The position numbers and the translations under genes are program-made. From the NCBI RefSeq assembly GCF_900103665.1, contig NZ_FNGY01000004.1:1-64000 (forward strand): 64,000 bases of DNA, written 5' to 3'. The notes under the pieces were generated by a model that made no database searches, was not told where the DNA came from, and saw nothing but the letters and a program-made list of their open reading frames with translations. Each line of letters opens with the position of its first letter. The stretch's first letter is position 1. The DNA comes from Pedobacter steynii. GTDB taxonomy: Bacteria > Bacteroidota > Bacteroidia > Sphingobacteriales > Sphingobacteriaceae. Positions 34,941 to 45,200 of the stretch are shown one piece after another.

Positions 34941-35972
34941 ATGAAGACCGAAACTTTTTTTGATTTTATCCATGTTGATGAATACTCTGCAACGCCTAAA
35001 TACCTGCAGCTGTCTGATGCCATCATCAAATCCGTTGAGCTTGGAAAACTGAAAAAAGAGGCCTTGCTCCCATCTATAAATGAACTAAGTTATAAACTGG
35101 AGATCTCAAGAGATACTGCAGAAAAGGGCTATAAGTACCTTAAATCCATTGGTGTAATCAACTCCGTTCCGGGCAAAGGTTATTATATCAGCAGTACAGA
35201 CGTAAAAAGAAAGTTAAAAGTCTTTCTGCTGTTCAATAAGCTCAGTGCGCATAAAAAAATAGTATACGATGCTTTCATCAATGCGCTGGGCGATGAGGTA
35301 TCTGTAGATTTTTACATCTATAACAATGACCTTACGCTTTTTAAGCGTTTTCTAAGCAATAAAAAAGAGGACTATACCCATTACGTCATCATTCCTCATT
35401 TTATGGATGGAGAAGAAGATGCAAAGGAAATCATCAACGCCATTCCGAAATCAAAGCTGATCTTACTGGATAAACTAATCCCTGGTATTGATGGTGATTT
35501 TGGCGCAGTGTATGAAAACTTTGAAAAGAACATTTACGAGGCATTGGAACAGGCGCTGGAACCTTTGAGTAAATACCATACTTTAAAGATCATTTTTCCG
35601 GAGCCGGGTTATTTTCCCAATGAAATTCTGGATGGCTTTCATCGTTTTTGTCAGCAGTACGCCTTTTCCTATCAGGTGGTTAGCGATATTGCGACCGAAC
35701 CAATCAACGAAGGAGAAGTATTTATCAATTTAATGGAAGATGACCTTGTTATTTTGCTCGAGCGGATGATCGATATGAACTACAAGATCGGCAAAGACGT
35801 TGGCGTCGTCTCTTATAATGAAACTCCATTGAAAAAAATCTTGTTAGATGGCATCACAACGATCTCTACGGATTTCAAATTTATGGGTACTGTAGCTGCA
35901 GAACTGATACACGATCAGTCGAGAAGGCATATTGAAATTCCTTTTTATTATACCAAAAGAGCTTCTTTATAG
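34941..35972 (+). CDS. GntR-type regulator with sugar-binding-like domain (rhamnose locus)
   Basis: 343 residues. The N-terminal GntR winged helix-turn-helix (about 18-88) includes YLQLSDAIIKSVELGKLKKEALLPSINELSYKLEISRDTAEKGYKYL. The rest resembles a periplasmic-binding-protein/LacI effector domain (KVFLLFNKLSAHKKIVYDAF; GVVSYNETPLKKILLDGITTIS). It sits directly upstream of rhaT and the catabolic genes, as is common for rhamnose, fucose and arabinose regulators in Bacteroidota. The likely effector is L-rhamnose or a phosphorylated intermediate. A repeated 16-bp motif upstream of rhaT, susC and the rhamnosidase is its probable operator. Confidence 0.88.
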   Translation: MKTETFFDFIHVDEYSATPKYLQLSDAIIKSVELGKLKKEALLPSINELSYKLEISRDTAEKGYKYLKSIGVINSVPGKGYYISSTDVKRKLKVFLLFNKLSAHKKIVYDAFINALGDEVSVDFYIYNNDLTLFKRFLSNKKEDYTHYVIIPHFMDGEEDAKEIINAIPKSKLILLDKLIPGIDGDFGAVYENFEKNIYEALEQALEPLSKYHTLKIIFPEPGYFPNEILDGFHRFCQQYAFSYQVVSDIATEPINEGEVFINLMEDDLVILLERMIDMNYKIGKDVGVVSYNETPLKKILLDGITTISTDFKFMGTVAAELIHDQSRRHIEIPFYYTKRASL

Positions 35973-35999
35973 GAAATTCTGATCGTTTTACCTGGGTCA

Positions 36000-36015
36000 A
36001 CAGGATGGTACAGGA
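36000..36015 (+). promoter_or_regulatory. Putative GntR operator, copy 1 (upstream of rhaT)
   Basis: ACAGGATGGTACAGGA, two ACAGGA half-sites as a direct repeat with 10-bp periodicity, 68 bp before rhaT. It matches the shared consensus ACAGGAYRGTRCAGGW found at two other promoters of the locus. Confidence 0.65.
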
Positions 36016-36083
36016 CAGTTGATCATCGCAACTTACATAAATTAGGGCCATTAAAACTAAACCATTTATAGCCACAAATCGTT

Positions 36084-37163
36084 ATGCAGGTAATTCTCGG
36101 TGTCATTTTCCATTTTACAGGAGGTTTTGCCTCAGGTAGCTTTTACATTCCTTATAAAAAAGTGAAGGGCTGGGCCTGGGAAAGTTACTGGATTGTAGGC
36201 GGGCTTTTTTCCTGGCTCATTATCCCTCCCCTTGCCGCTTACCTGACGATTGCAGATTTCCCGGCCATCATTGCCGCAACTCAAGGAAAAACTCTACTCC
36301 TTACCTATTTTTTTGGGGTCTTATGGGGCATTGGCGGGCTCACCTACGGACTGGGGGTCAGGTATCTTGGCGTTTCCCTGGGCAGCTCCATCATACTGGG
36401 TCTCTGTTCTGTTTTTGGTGCACTAATCCCTTCCATCTATTACAACTTCGAACCTAAAGCCGGAAAAGACAGTTTTACCGATATGCTGAACAGCCAATGG
36501 GGACAAATGGTCTTACTCGGACTGCTGGTTTGCGTTCTGGGAATCTTTATTTGCGGCAAAGCCGGAGGCATGAAAGAAAAAGACCTCGTATCGGCTGGGA
36601 AAACTGACCCTTCCAATAAAGAATATAAGCTGGGCTTAGGTTTGATCTTATCCATCGTATCCGGAATCCTCAGTGCCTGCTTTGCATTTGGCATTGACGC
36701 AGGCAAAGATATGGCCCATCAGGCCAATGAAATCTGGAAAAGCACGCATCCCAACGAGGGGGAGTTTCTTTTCCAAAACAATGTGACCTACATTCTCATT
36801 TTATGGGGCGGCCTGACCACCAACCTATTCTGGTGTATGGTCTTAAACTTCCGTAATAAGACTTTTAAAGACTATACCAATAAAAGCACCCCACTGCTGG
36901 CAAATTATGCCTTCTCGGCACTGGCCGGCACGACCTGGTTTTTACAGTTCTTTTTTTACGGAATGGGCGAAAGCAAACTCGGAAACGGAGCCAGCTCCTG
37001 GATCCTGCACATGGCATTCATTATTCTTGTAGCCAATGTATGGGGCCTGGTGTTAAAAGAATGGACCGGGGTAAAAAGAAAAACCCTGACTACAGTGATC
37101 CTGGGAATAACTATGATTATCTTGTCTGTAGTGATCGTCGGATATGGAAATTCTATCAAATAA
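36084..37163 (+). CDS. rhaT: L-rhamnose/H+ symporter
   Basis: 359 residues, about ten membrane helices. RhaT features are the N-terminal VIFHFTGGFASGSFYIPYKKVKGWAWESYW and the segment FFGVLWGIGGLTYGLGVRYLGVSLGSSIILGL. The family's FGALIPSIY, and FFYGMGESKLG near the C-terminus, also match. It imports L-rhamnose released in the periplasm by the outer-membrane and GH78 enzymes. It is the first gene of the catabolic run, with the aldolase/dehydrogenase gene 22 bp downstream. The operator-like motif lies 68 bp before its start. Confidence 0.93.
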   Translation: MQVILGVIFHFTGGFASGSFYIPYKKVKGWAWESYWIVGGLFSWLIIPPLAAYLTIADFPAIIAATQGKTLLLTYFFGVLWGIGGLTYGLGVRYLGVSLGSSIILGLCSVFGALIPSIYYNFEPKAGKDSFTDMLNSQWGQMVLLGLLVCVLGIFICGKAGGMKEKDLVSAGKTDPSNKEYKLGLGLILSIVSGILSACFAFGIDAGKDMAHQANEIWKSTHPNEGEFLFQNNVTYILILWGGLTTNLFWCMVLNFRNKTFKDYTNKSTPLLANYAFSALAGTTWFLQFFFYGMGESKLGNGASSWILHMAFIILVANVWGLVLKEWTGVKRKTLTTVILGITMIILSVVIVGYGNSIK

Positions 37164-37185
37164 AACAATATAACTACTGGAATTT

Positions 37186-39306
37186 ATGACTTCTCGAACA
37201 ACTGATTTCAAGCATGTAAGCCATTTATGGGATGATGCAAAGGCAGCTGAACTGGCCGGAGATGAAATCGCATTACTAATCTACCGTTCAAATTTACTGG
37301 GTGCAGATTTACGCTTAACCAATTACGGAGGCGGCAATACGTCCTGTAAGGCGATCACCAAACACCCGCTAACCGGGGAATATACTGAGGTGATGTGGGT
37401 TAAAGGCTCCGGAGGGGATATCGGAACTCTTCAGAAGAGCGGTCTTGCCGCTTTATATGTAGATCAGTTGCGAAACCTGAAAAACATCTACAGAGGTTTA
37501 GCTTATGAGGATGAAATGGTTGCCTTATTTAACCACTGTATCTACGACCTCGAATCAAAAGCCCCTTCTATTGACACGCCGTTACATGGCTTTTTACCCT
37601 TTGCCCATATAGACCATTTACATCCCGATGCGGCCATCGCTATCGCTGCATCGGCAGATGGGGAGCAAATTACGAACGAATTGTTTAACGGAACCATTGG
37701 CTGGGTGCCCTGGCAAAAACCTGGCTTTGAACTCGGCCTGCAATTGCGCAAATGCCTGGACGACCGTCCGGGAATCAGAGGCATTATGCTGGGTTCGCAT
37801 GGCCTGTTTACCTGGGGAGATACCGCTCACGAATGCTATATCAACACATTGGAAGTGGTCGAAAAATGCTCGGAATACCTGGAATCTGCTTACGGCAAAA
37901 AAGGGCCTGTATTTGGCGGCCAAAAAGTAACAGCTACCAGCCCAGGTTTACGTTCAAAACAGGCGGCGGCCATTGCCCCTGTTTTAAGGGGTCTATGTTC
38001 CAGTGAAAGGCATATGGTTGGGCATTTTACGGATGATGTCCGCGTGCTGGAATTCATCAACTCTAAGGACCTGGACCGACTTGCTCCTATGGGAACAAGT
38101 TGCCCGGACCATTTCTTAAGAACAAAAATCAGCCCGCTGGTTTTGAAACTGGATGCGAATGAAAACCTGACTGATCCGAAGCTGCTGCGTGCAAAACTGA
38201 CACCTGAATTTGAAGCATACCGGCAAATGTATGCGGAATACTACGAGTCTTGTAAACACGAGGACAGTCCTGCCATTCGCGATGCCAATCCGGTCATCAT
38301 TTTGTACCCGGGAATTGGCCTGTTTTCCTTCGCTAAGGATAAACAGACGGCAAGGGTTGCTGCGGAGTTTTATACCAATGCCATCAATGTAATGAAAGGT
38401 GCTGAAGCCATTTCCCAATACACCTCATTGCCAAAACAGGAAGCCTTTAACATCGAATACTGGTTGCTGGAAGAAGCTAAATTGCAGCGAATGCCCAAAC
38501 CTAAACCCCTTACCGGAAAGATCGCCCTGATTACCGGAAGTGCAGGTGGTATTGGAAAGGCAATTGCCAGGAAATTCATCAATGAAGGCGCCTGTGTGAT
38601 TGTCAATGACAATGATGCCGCGCGACTGGTAAATGCGGAAGAAAGCTTTAAAGCTGAATTCAGTAAAGATACCTATACCACTGTTTTACTCGATGTAACC
38701 AATGCGGAGGCCATTCGCAATGCATTTGATTACGCTGGCTTAGCCTTTGGCGGCGTAGACATTGTGGTCAATTGTGCCGGAATATCCATTTCCAAGCCTA
38801 TTGAAGAACATACAGAAAAAGATTGGAACTTGCTGTACGACATCCTGGTAAAGGGCCAGTTCCTGGTTACACAAACAGGTGTTGAAATCCTGAGAAAGCA
38901 ATCCATCGGAGGCGATGTGATCAATATCGTGAGTAAGAATGCACTGGTTTCCGGGCCCAACAATGCGGGCTACGGCTCTGCGAAGGCAGCACAGCTGCAC
39001 CTGAGCAGACTAAATGCGGCAGAGCTGGGTGGAGATCATATCCGTGTAAACACGGTTAATCCCGATGCAGTAATCTCGGATAGTAAAATCTGGGAAGGCG
39101 CCTGGGCCGAAGGAAGAGCAAAGGCCTATGGAATTACCGTAGCAGAGTTGCCTGCTTTCTATGCAAAGCGTACCTTACTCAATGAAATGATTCTGCCTGA
39201 AGACATCGCAAACGCCTGTTTTGTTTTTGTAGGCGGATTAATGAACAAATCAACCGGAAATGTATTAAATGTAGATGGTGGCGTAGCCAACGCCTTTTTA
39301 CGTTAA
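37186..39306 (+). CDS. Bifunctional rhamnulose-1-phosphate aldolase / lactaldehyde dehydrogenase
   Basis: 706 residues. Residues 1-430 are a class II aldolase domain, with LRLTNYGGGNTSCKA near the start, the zinc-site region LHGFLPFAHIDHLHPDA and GIMLGSHGLFTWG. Residues about 440-706 are a short-chain dehydrogenase, with the nucleotide loop ALITGSAGGIGKAIA, VNCAGIS and catalytic YGSAK with the preceding Ser. Together they cleave L-rhamnulose 1-phosphate to DHAP and L-lactaldehyde and oxidise the latter to lactate. This fused form is typical of Bacteroidota and Alphaproteobacteria in place of separate rhaD. Followed after 8 bp by the isomerase. Confidence 0.92.
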   Translation: MTSRTTDFKHVSHLWDDAKAAELAGDEIALLIYRSNLLGADLRLTNYGGGNTSCKAITKHPLTGEYTEVMWVKGSGGDIGTLQKSGLAALYVDQLRNLKNIYRGLAYEDEMVALFNHCIYDLESKAPSIDTPLHGFLPFAHIDHLHPDAAIAIAASADGEQITNELFNGTIGWVPWQKPGFELGLQLRKCLDDRPGIRGIMLGSHGLFTWGDTAHECYINTLEVVEKCSEYLESAYGKKGPVFGGQKVTATSPGLRSKQAAAIAPVLRGLCSSERHMVGHFTDDVRVLEFINSKDLDRLAPMGTSCPDHFLRTKISPLVLKLDANENLTDPKLLRAKLTPEFEAYRQMYAEYYESCKHEDSPAIRDANPVIILYPGIGLFSFAKDKQTARVAAEFYTNAINVMKGAEAISQYTSLPKQEAFNIEYWLLEEAKLQRMPKPKPLTGKIALITGSAGGIGKAIARKFINEGACVIVNDNDAARLVNAEESFKAEFSKDTYTTVLLDVTNAEAIRNAFDYAGLAFGGVDIVVNCAGISISKPIEEHTEKDWNLLYDILVKGQFLVTQTGVEILRKQSIGGDVINIVSKNALVSGPNNAGYGSAKAAQLHLSRLNAAELGGDHIRVNTVNPDAVISDSKIWEGAWAEGRAKAYGITVAELPAFYAKRTLLNEMILPEDIANACFVFVGGLMNKSTGNVLNVDGGVANAFLR

Positions 39307-39314
39307 AAAAATAG

Positions 39315-40592
39315 ATGATGAAATTAGAACCAAATCAAATTGCCTCACATAATGAGCGTTTACTGTCCAAACACCAACAAAGACTAACTTTTGCATCACA
39401 GGAAGTCCATAACTCTGATCATATCCTACAGCAGCTCAGTGATTTTCAGATCGGCATCCCAAGCTGGGCTTTAGGGACCGGCGGAACACGCTTCGGCAGG
39501 TTTTCCCTTGGAGGTGAACCCGGAAATATAGAAGAAAAACTCGAAGACATTGGCCTGCTTCACCAGCTGAATGCTTCCAGTGCTGCCGTTTCCCTTCACA
39601 TTCCATGGGATACCACAACGGATGTACCTGCGATAAAAACACTGGCCACGCAATATGGCCTACACTTTGATGCGATGAATTCCAATACTTTTCAGGATCA
39701 GCGCGATCAGCAACATAGCTATAAATTTGGCTCCCTGCAACACGTGAATAAGGAAGTCAGGAAACAGGCCATTACACATAATATCGAAGTGATCCGCCAG
39801 GGGGTGGAACTGGGCTCAAAAGCATTGACCATCTGGTTAGCCGATGGCTCCTGCTTCCCCGGACAACTTAATTTCAGAAAGGCTTTTGAAAACACGCTGG
39901 AAAGCCTTCAGGAAATATATACAGCTTTACCGGCCGACTGGAAAGTATTTGTAGAATATAAGGCCTTCGAGCCAAATTTCTATTCTACCACAGTTGGCGA
40001 CTGGGGTCAGTCCTTACTATACGCCAATAAACTTGGGCCTAAAGCCTTTACCTTAGTTGACCTTGGACATCACCTGCCCAATGCAAATATTGAGCAAATC
40101 GTATCCCTGCTCCTGATGGAGGGGAAACTCGGCGGCTTCCATTTTAACGATTCAAAATATGGAGATGACGACCTGACGGCGGGTTGCATGAAACCCTATC
40201 AGTTGTTTCTCATCTTTAATGAACTGGTAGAAGGAATGGATCAACGCGGAATGAACCATAAGGACGACCTTGCCTGGATGATCGATGCTTCACACAATGT
40301 AAAAGATCCGCTGGAAGACCTGCTTCAGTCGGTGGAGGCGATCATGATTGCTTATGCACAAGCCCTTTCTGTAGACCGTATCGCGCTGGTACAGGCACAA
40401 CAGGAAAACGACGTAGTCCGTTGTCAGGAGATCCTGCAACAGGCTTTCCGAACAGACGTACGTCCATTGGTTGCGGAGGCGCGTTTACGCGCAGGTGCGG
40501 CTTTGTCGCCCATAGCTTTGTACAGAGAAAGCGAGGTCCGCAAGGAACTGATCAGAAACCGCGGTAATCAAACCATAGCTACAGGATTATAA
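39315..40592 (+). CDS. rhaI: L-rhamnose isomerase (RhaI-type sugar isomerase)
   Basis: 425-residue TIM-barrel isomerase converting L-rhamnose to L-rhamnulose. RhaI-type features include FQIGIPSWALGTGGTRFGRF, the metal-site Glu in VFVEYKAFEP, Asp in TLVDLGHHLPNAN and His/Asp in GGFHFNDSKYGDDD. This is the Pseudomonas-stutzeri type rather than the E. coli RhaA type. A second ATG one codon later could also serve as start. It lies 8 bp after the aldolase gene and 3 bp before the kinase gene, in one operon. Confidence 0.9.
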   Translation: MMKLEPNQIASHNERLLSKHQQRLTFASQEVHNSDHILQQLSDFQIGIPSWALGTGGTRFGRFSLGGEPGNIEEKLEDIGLLHQLNASSAAVSLHIPWDTTTDVPAIKTLATQYGLHFDAMNSNTFQDQRDQQHSYKFGSLQHVNKEVRKQAITHNIEVIRQGVELGSKALTIWLADGSCFPGQLNFRKAFENTLESLQEIYTALPADWKVFVEYKAFEPNFYSTTVGDWGQSLLYANKLGPKAFTLVDLGHHLPNANIEQIVSLLLMEGKLGGFHFNDSKYGDDDLTAGCMKPYQLFLIFNELVEGMDQRGMNHKDDLAWMIDASHNVKDPLEDLLQSVEAIMIAYAQALSVDRIALVQAQQENDVVRCQEILQQAFRTDVRPLVAEARLRAGAALSPIALYRESEVRKELIRNRGNQTIATGL

Positions 40593-40595
40593 TTA

Positions 40596-42005
40596 ATGGG
40601 ACAAAAAAACAAACCGGTTCCTGTAATTGCCATTTTTGATGTCGGCAAGACGAACAAGAAATTGTTCCTGTTCGACGAGCAATACCAAATCGTTTTTGAA
40701 CGGACAGCCAGATTTACCGAAACTGTTGATGAGGACGGTGATCCCTGTGAAAACCTGGAAAGCCTGCGGCTCTCGATATTTGACTCCTTGCGGGAAGTTT
40801 TTAAAAAAGAGGAGTTTGAGGTCAAATCCATCAATTTCACTACCTATGGAGCTAGTCTGGTTTACCTCGATAAAGATGGCCAGCCTTTAGGTCCTTTATA
40901 CAACTACCTGAAACCCTATCCAGAGGAGCTCAAGCGTCAGTTTTATGCAAAATACGGAGGCGAAGAAGCCTTTTCCAATACCACTGCCTCCCCTGTTTTA
41001 GGAAGCCTCAATTCCGGTTTACAGCTGTACAGGATGAAACACGAAAAACCCGAACTTTTTAAACAGATAAAGTATGCACTTCATCTGCCTCAGTATTTAA
41101 GTTACCTGATCTCCGGAGCGCTTTATGCTGACCTTACCAGCATCGGTTGTCATACTGCATTGTGGAATTTCAAAACCCAGGACTATCATGAATGGGTTAA
41201 AGCAGAGGGCATTCTGGACAAGCTGGCCCCTATTGCGACTTCCGATCATGTGATGCCCGCTGCTTTTCCGGGAAATAATTATGCCGTAGGAATCGGGTTC
41301 CACGACAGTTCAGCGGCACTGATTCCTTACCTGATCAATTTTCAGGAGCCTTTTATCCTCTTGTCTACCGGAACCTGGTGCATCAGCCTGAATCCGTTTA
41401 ATTCGACTCCGTTAACCGTAGAAGAGCTCAAAAACGATTGCCTGTGTTACCTTCAGTTTGAGGGCAAACCAGTAAAAGCTTCCCGTGTTTTTGCAGGCTA
41501 TGAGCACGAGCAGCAGGTAAAACGGATTGCGGCCCATTTTGGCGGAGATGTGATCAGTTACCGCAATGCTGTTTTTGACCCTGGGATTATTGAACTGCTC
41601 AGGAAGAACGGTAAACGAGGACAAGAACCAGGACCAAAGCCTGGGTCAGAAACCATAAAGGAGTCGCTGTTTTCCAAAAGAAACCTGTCCGACTATGCCA
41701 CAGACATCATTGCTTATCATCAGCTGATGCAGGACCTGGTAGATCAGCAATGCCAGGCTACACAAAGGGTCCTAGAAGGAACTAAAGTAAAACGGATTTT
41801 CGTAGACGGAGGCTTTAGCAAAAATGCCATATTCATGAATTTATTGTCGGCAGCTTTCCCTGAGCTTGAAGTATTTGCTGCTTCTATGGCACAGGCTACG
41901 GCAGTTGGCGCGGCGCTTGCTATTCATAAATCTTGGAACACTAAACCCTTGCCAAACGACATTATTCAACTCAAGTTTTATTCGGCAGCGCAGCATCACT
42001 ATTGA
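40596..42005 (+). CDS. rhaB: L-rhamnulokinase (FGGY family)
   Basis: 469 residues, FGGY carbohydrate kinase. The N-terminal phosphate-binding loop is VIAIFDVGKTNKKLFLFDE. GIGFHDSSAALIPYL and LLSTGTWCISLNPF come midway, and the C-terminal adenosine-binding region has KRIFVDGGFSKNAIFMNLLSAAFP. It phosphorylates L-rhamnulose to the 1-phosphate in the cytosol. Homology alone cannot exclude L-fuculose as substrate, but the adjoining rhaT, rhaI and GH78 genes favour rhamnulose. Its end is followed by a strong terminator. Confidence 0.88.
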   Translation: MGQKNKPVPVIAIFDVGKTNKKLFLFDEQYQIVFERTARFTETVDEDGDPCENLESLRLSIFDSLREVFKKEEFEVKSINFTTYGASLVYLDKDGQPLGPLYNYLKPYPEELKRQFYAKYGGEEAFSNTTASPVLGSLNSGLQLYRMKHEKPELFKQIKYALHLPQYLSYLISGALYADLTSIGCHTALWNFKTQDYHEWVKAEGILDKLAPIATSDHVMPAAFPGNNYAVGIGFHDSSAALIPYLINFQEPFILLSTGTWCISLNPFNSTPLTVEELKNDCLCYLQFEGKPVKASRVFAGYEHEQQVKRIAAHFGGDVISYRNAVFDPGIIELLRKNGKRGQEPGPKPGSETIKESLFSKRNLSDYATDIIAYHQLMQDLVDQQCQATQRVLEGTKVKRIFVDGGFSKNAIFMNLLSAAFPELEVFAASMAQATAVGAALAIHKSWNTKPLPNDIIQLKFYSAAQHHY

Positions 42006-42041
42006 TCCGCTCCTTCCCGAAGACCTGATTTATATTTCTTT

Positions 42042-42064
42042 AAAAGAGCCGTTCCGGCTCTTTT
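42042..42064 (+). terminator. Intrinsic terminator after the rha catabolic operon
   Basis: A 10-bp stem, AAAAGAGCCG (42042-42051) with CGGCTCTTTT (42055-42064), three-base loop TTC, then more T. It ends the rhaT-to-rhaB transcript. Confidence 0.9.
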
Positions 42065-42102
42065 TTTATGCCCTGTTTTTCCCCTCTGAATTCCCCTTCT
42101 AT

Positions 42103-42118
42103 ACAGGACGGTGCAGGT
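42103..42118 (+). promoter_or_regulatory. Putative GntR operator, copy 2 (upstream of susC)
   Basis: ACAGGACGGTGCAGGT, 104 bp before the susC start and after the rhaB terminator. It differs from copy 3 at two positions. The following TTG (42118-42120) could be a -33 element, but no -7 match is clear. Confidence 0.65.
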
Positions 42119-42222
42119 TGCCGGGGCAAATCTGATATACGAGATTAGCTAATAAATCCCTATTTAAACATCAAGTAAAACGTTAAAATGAACAAAAACT
42201 TACTAAACCAAATCAAAGCATC

Positions 42223-45200
42223 ATGAACAAGAAAAATCTAATCGGGCTATTAAAAAAAGGGATAGGCCTGATGTGCTGTCTGTGCCTTCTGAGCACTTTC
42301 ATTTATGCACAGCATTTAAAAATTACGGGGAAGGTGACAGACCTTGGCGACGGGGGACCGCTTCCCGGAGTATCCGTTAAAGTTAAAAACTCAACAACAG
42401 GAACGGTAACCAATACCAGCGGCACTTTTGCGCTGGAAGCAGCCAGGGGAGCCATCCTTGTTTTCAGCTATATCGGTTATGCCAGCAAAGAATTAACGAT
42501 AGCAGACAACAGCCCCGTAAATGTGGCGCTTTCTGCACAGAACGACCAGTTGTCTGAGGTCATCGTGATCGGTTATGGAACGCGTCAGAAGAAAGACCTG
42601 ACTGGCTCCATTTCTACCATTTCAGCCTCGCAGATCAAAGACCTGCCGGTAAGTTCTATAGACCAGAAAATGGTCGGTCAAATTGCAGGTGTTCAGATCA
42701 CTACCCCTACCGGTGCGCCGGGTGGTGGCGTGAATATACAAGTGAGGGGTGCCGGTTCCATCGGTGCTGCCAACAGTCCTCTATTTGTCGTGGATGGCTT
42801 CGCGATTTCAAACACCGGTGGCCAGACCTACAACCCCCTGAACGTACTTAGCCCTGATGATATTGAATCCGTTACCGTTTTAAAAGATGCCTCATCCACC
42901 GCAATATATGGGTCAAGAGGCTCAAACGGCGTGATTGTCATCACCACAAAAAAAGGAAAAGCAGGTGTTCCTGAAGTGAACGTGAACAGCTATATCGGTA
43001 GTGCGCAGGTCCCTCAAAAAGGCAGACCTAAGGTGCTTAACGGTACAGAGTATGCTCAATTCAGAAAAGACATCATCACAGATGATTTTGCTTCCAGAGG
43101 TTTAGTGGCCACGGATAATGATATTCCGGCAGAATTCAGAAACCCTTCCCAATACGGTGAAGGCACAAACTGGTACGATGCCGTATTGCGCACAGCGATG
43201 CAAAACAGCGTGGATGCAAGCATCAGAGGAGGATCTGAACAAACAAAATATTCCGCTTCTATTAACAGACTCGAGCAGGAAGGAACAGTGAGGTATACGG
43301 ATTATAAACGTTACTCCCTGAATTTCAACCTTCAATCTGAGCTGAGCAAAAAGTTTAACGTAGGCATTAGCCTTGCGCCAAGTGGCGGTACTCAGCACAG
43401 AAGTGGATTTGAGTCCGGGCAAAGAGATGTGCTGACCCGCGCACTTTGGCTTAGTCCGCTGGTTCCGATTACCGATGCAGCAGGAAAAAGAACGGTATTC
43501 ATTACCTCTCCCGGCGCTATCGGGGCAGGAAACCCTTTAAATACACTGGAATTTGCCGGCACTAAAGCCGATTATTTCAGAGGCCTTGCCACTGCTTTTG
43601 CTGAATATCAGATCATTGATGGCCTGAAAGCAAAGTATAGCTTTAACCTTGATTACACCAACAACAGTTCCTTCGCATTCAGTCCGACTTTTGTGATTGG
43701 TGAAACGGGAAATCCAAAACCAAACCTCTCTATCCCCGGTTCCAATACCGCCCAGAATACCAATACCAACTGGCTTTCAGAGTTTACACTGGGTTATGAT
43801 AAGACCTTTGGAATGGATCACCGCATCAATGCAATTGTAGGATATACCGCACAGAAAGAACGTTACAATGGTTATTCCTTTGGTGCAACCAATTATCCGG
43901 ATGACCTGATCAAAACCATTAACGCTTCGACATTACTCAATGGAGCAAGTGCAGGAGTAGAAAAATGGTCCCTGATCTCTTACCTCGCCAGGGTAAACTA
44001 TACCTTCAAAGACAGGTACCTGTTTACCGGGACCATTCGTTCTGATGGCTCTTCCCGTTTCGGTGCGAGCGTTCGTTATGGAACATTTCCATCAGGTGCA
44101 TTCGCCTGGAGGGCTTCTGAAGAAGCGTTTCTTAAAAATGTTAAATGGATCAGCGACCTGAAGTTAAGAACCAGCTATGGACGGACAGGTAACTTTAACA
44201 TAGGCAATTACTCCTATGCTTCAGGAATAGGATCAGCAAATTATTCCTTTGGCGGACAACTCGCCAGTGGCCGGGCATCGGGATCTATTGCCAACGAAAA
44301 CCTGACCTGGGAAAATTCAGATGAATTTGATTTGGGGCTGGACTTCTCAGTTTTTAACAGCAGACTGAACCTGACCGCTGATTTTTATAACCGCATCACC
44401 AGCTCCCTGCTTTTAAACGTCGAACTTCCCCTTGCTTCAGGCTTTTCTTCTGCTACCGTAAACCTTGGGAAAGTGAGAAACCGGGGTTTTGAATTCGGAC
44501 TGACGTCAAAAAATCTGACCGGTGCATTTACCTGGAACACCAATTTCAACATCAGCTTTAACCGGAATATCGTCTTAGAACTGAACCCAGGGAATAACAA
44601 TGCCCCTATTTATAGCGGACGCAGTGGCGAAGGTAATTATACCCATATCAGTCAGGTTGGAAAACCATTGGGACAGTTCTTCGGATTTGTATTTGATGGC
44701 ATTTACCAAAACGCAGGCGAACTTGCCAGTCAGCCAAAACACAATTCTTCTATCGTAGGATCAGTCAGGTATAAAGATATTGATGGCAATGGCGTGATCG
44801 AAGCTGTTAAAGATTTCACCGTAATCGGGAATTCACAACCTGATTTCAACTACGGAATCACCAATAATTTCGGTTATAAGAATTTTGACCTGAATGTGCT
44901 GATCATTGGTTCACAGGGCGGACAAATCATGAAAACCGGAAATGAATTCTTAACGAATATCGATGGTGTGTTCAATGTGGACCGCAAAGTATTAAACAGG
45001 TTCAGATCTCCATCAAACCCTGGAGATGGCCTTGTACCTACCACCGTAAATGGCAGAACGCTTTACCGTGAAGTAAACTCACAATGGATCGAAGATGCCA
45101 GTTTCCTGCGCATCCAGAACATCACCCTGGGTTATAACTTCAAACAAAAGTTCATCAGCAACTCCAGGTTCCTTAAAGGGCTTCGCTTATATGGCAGTAT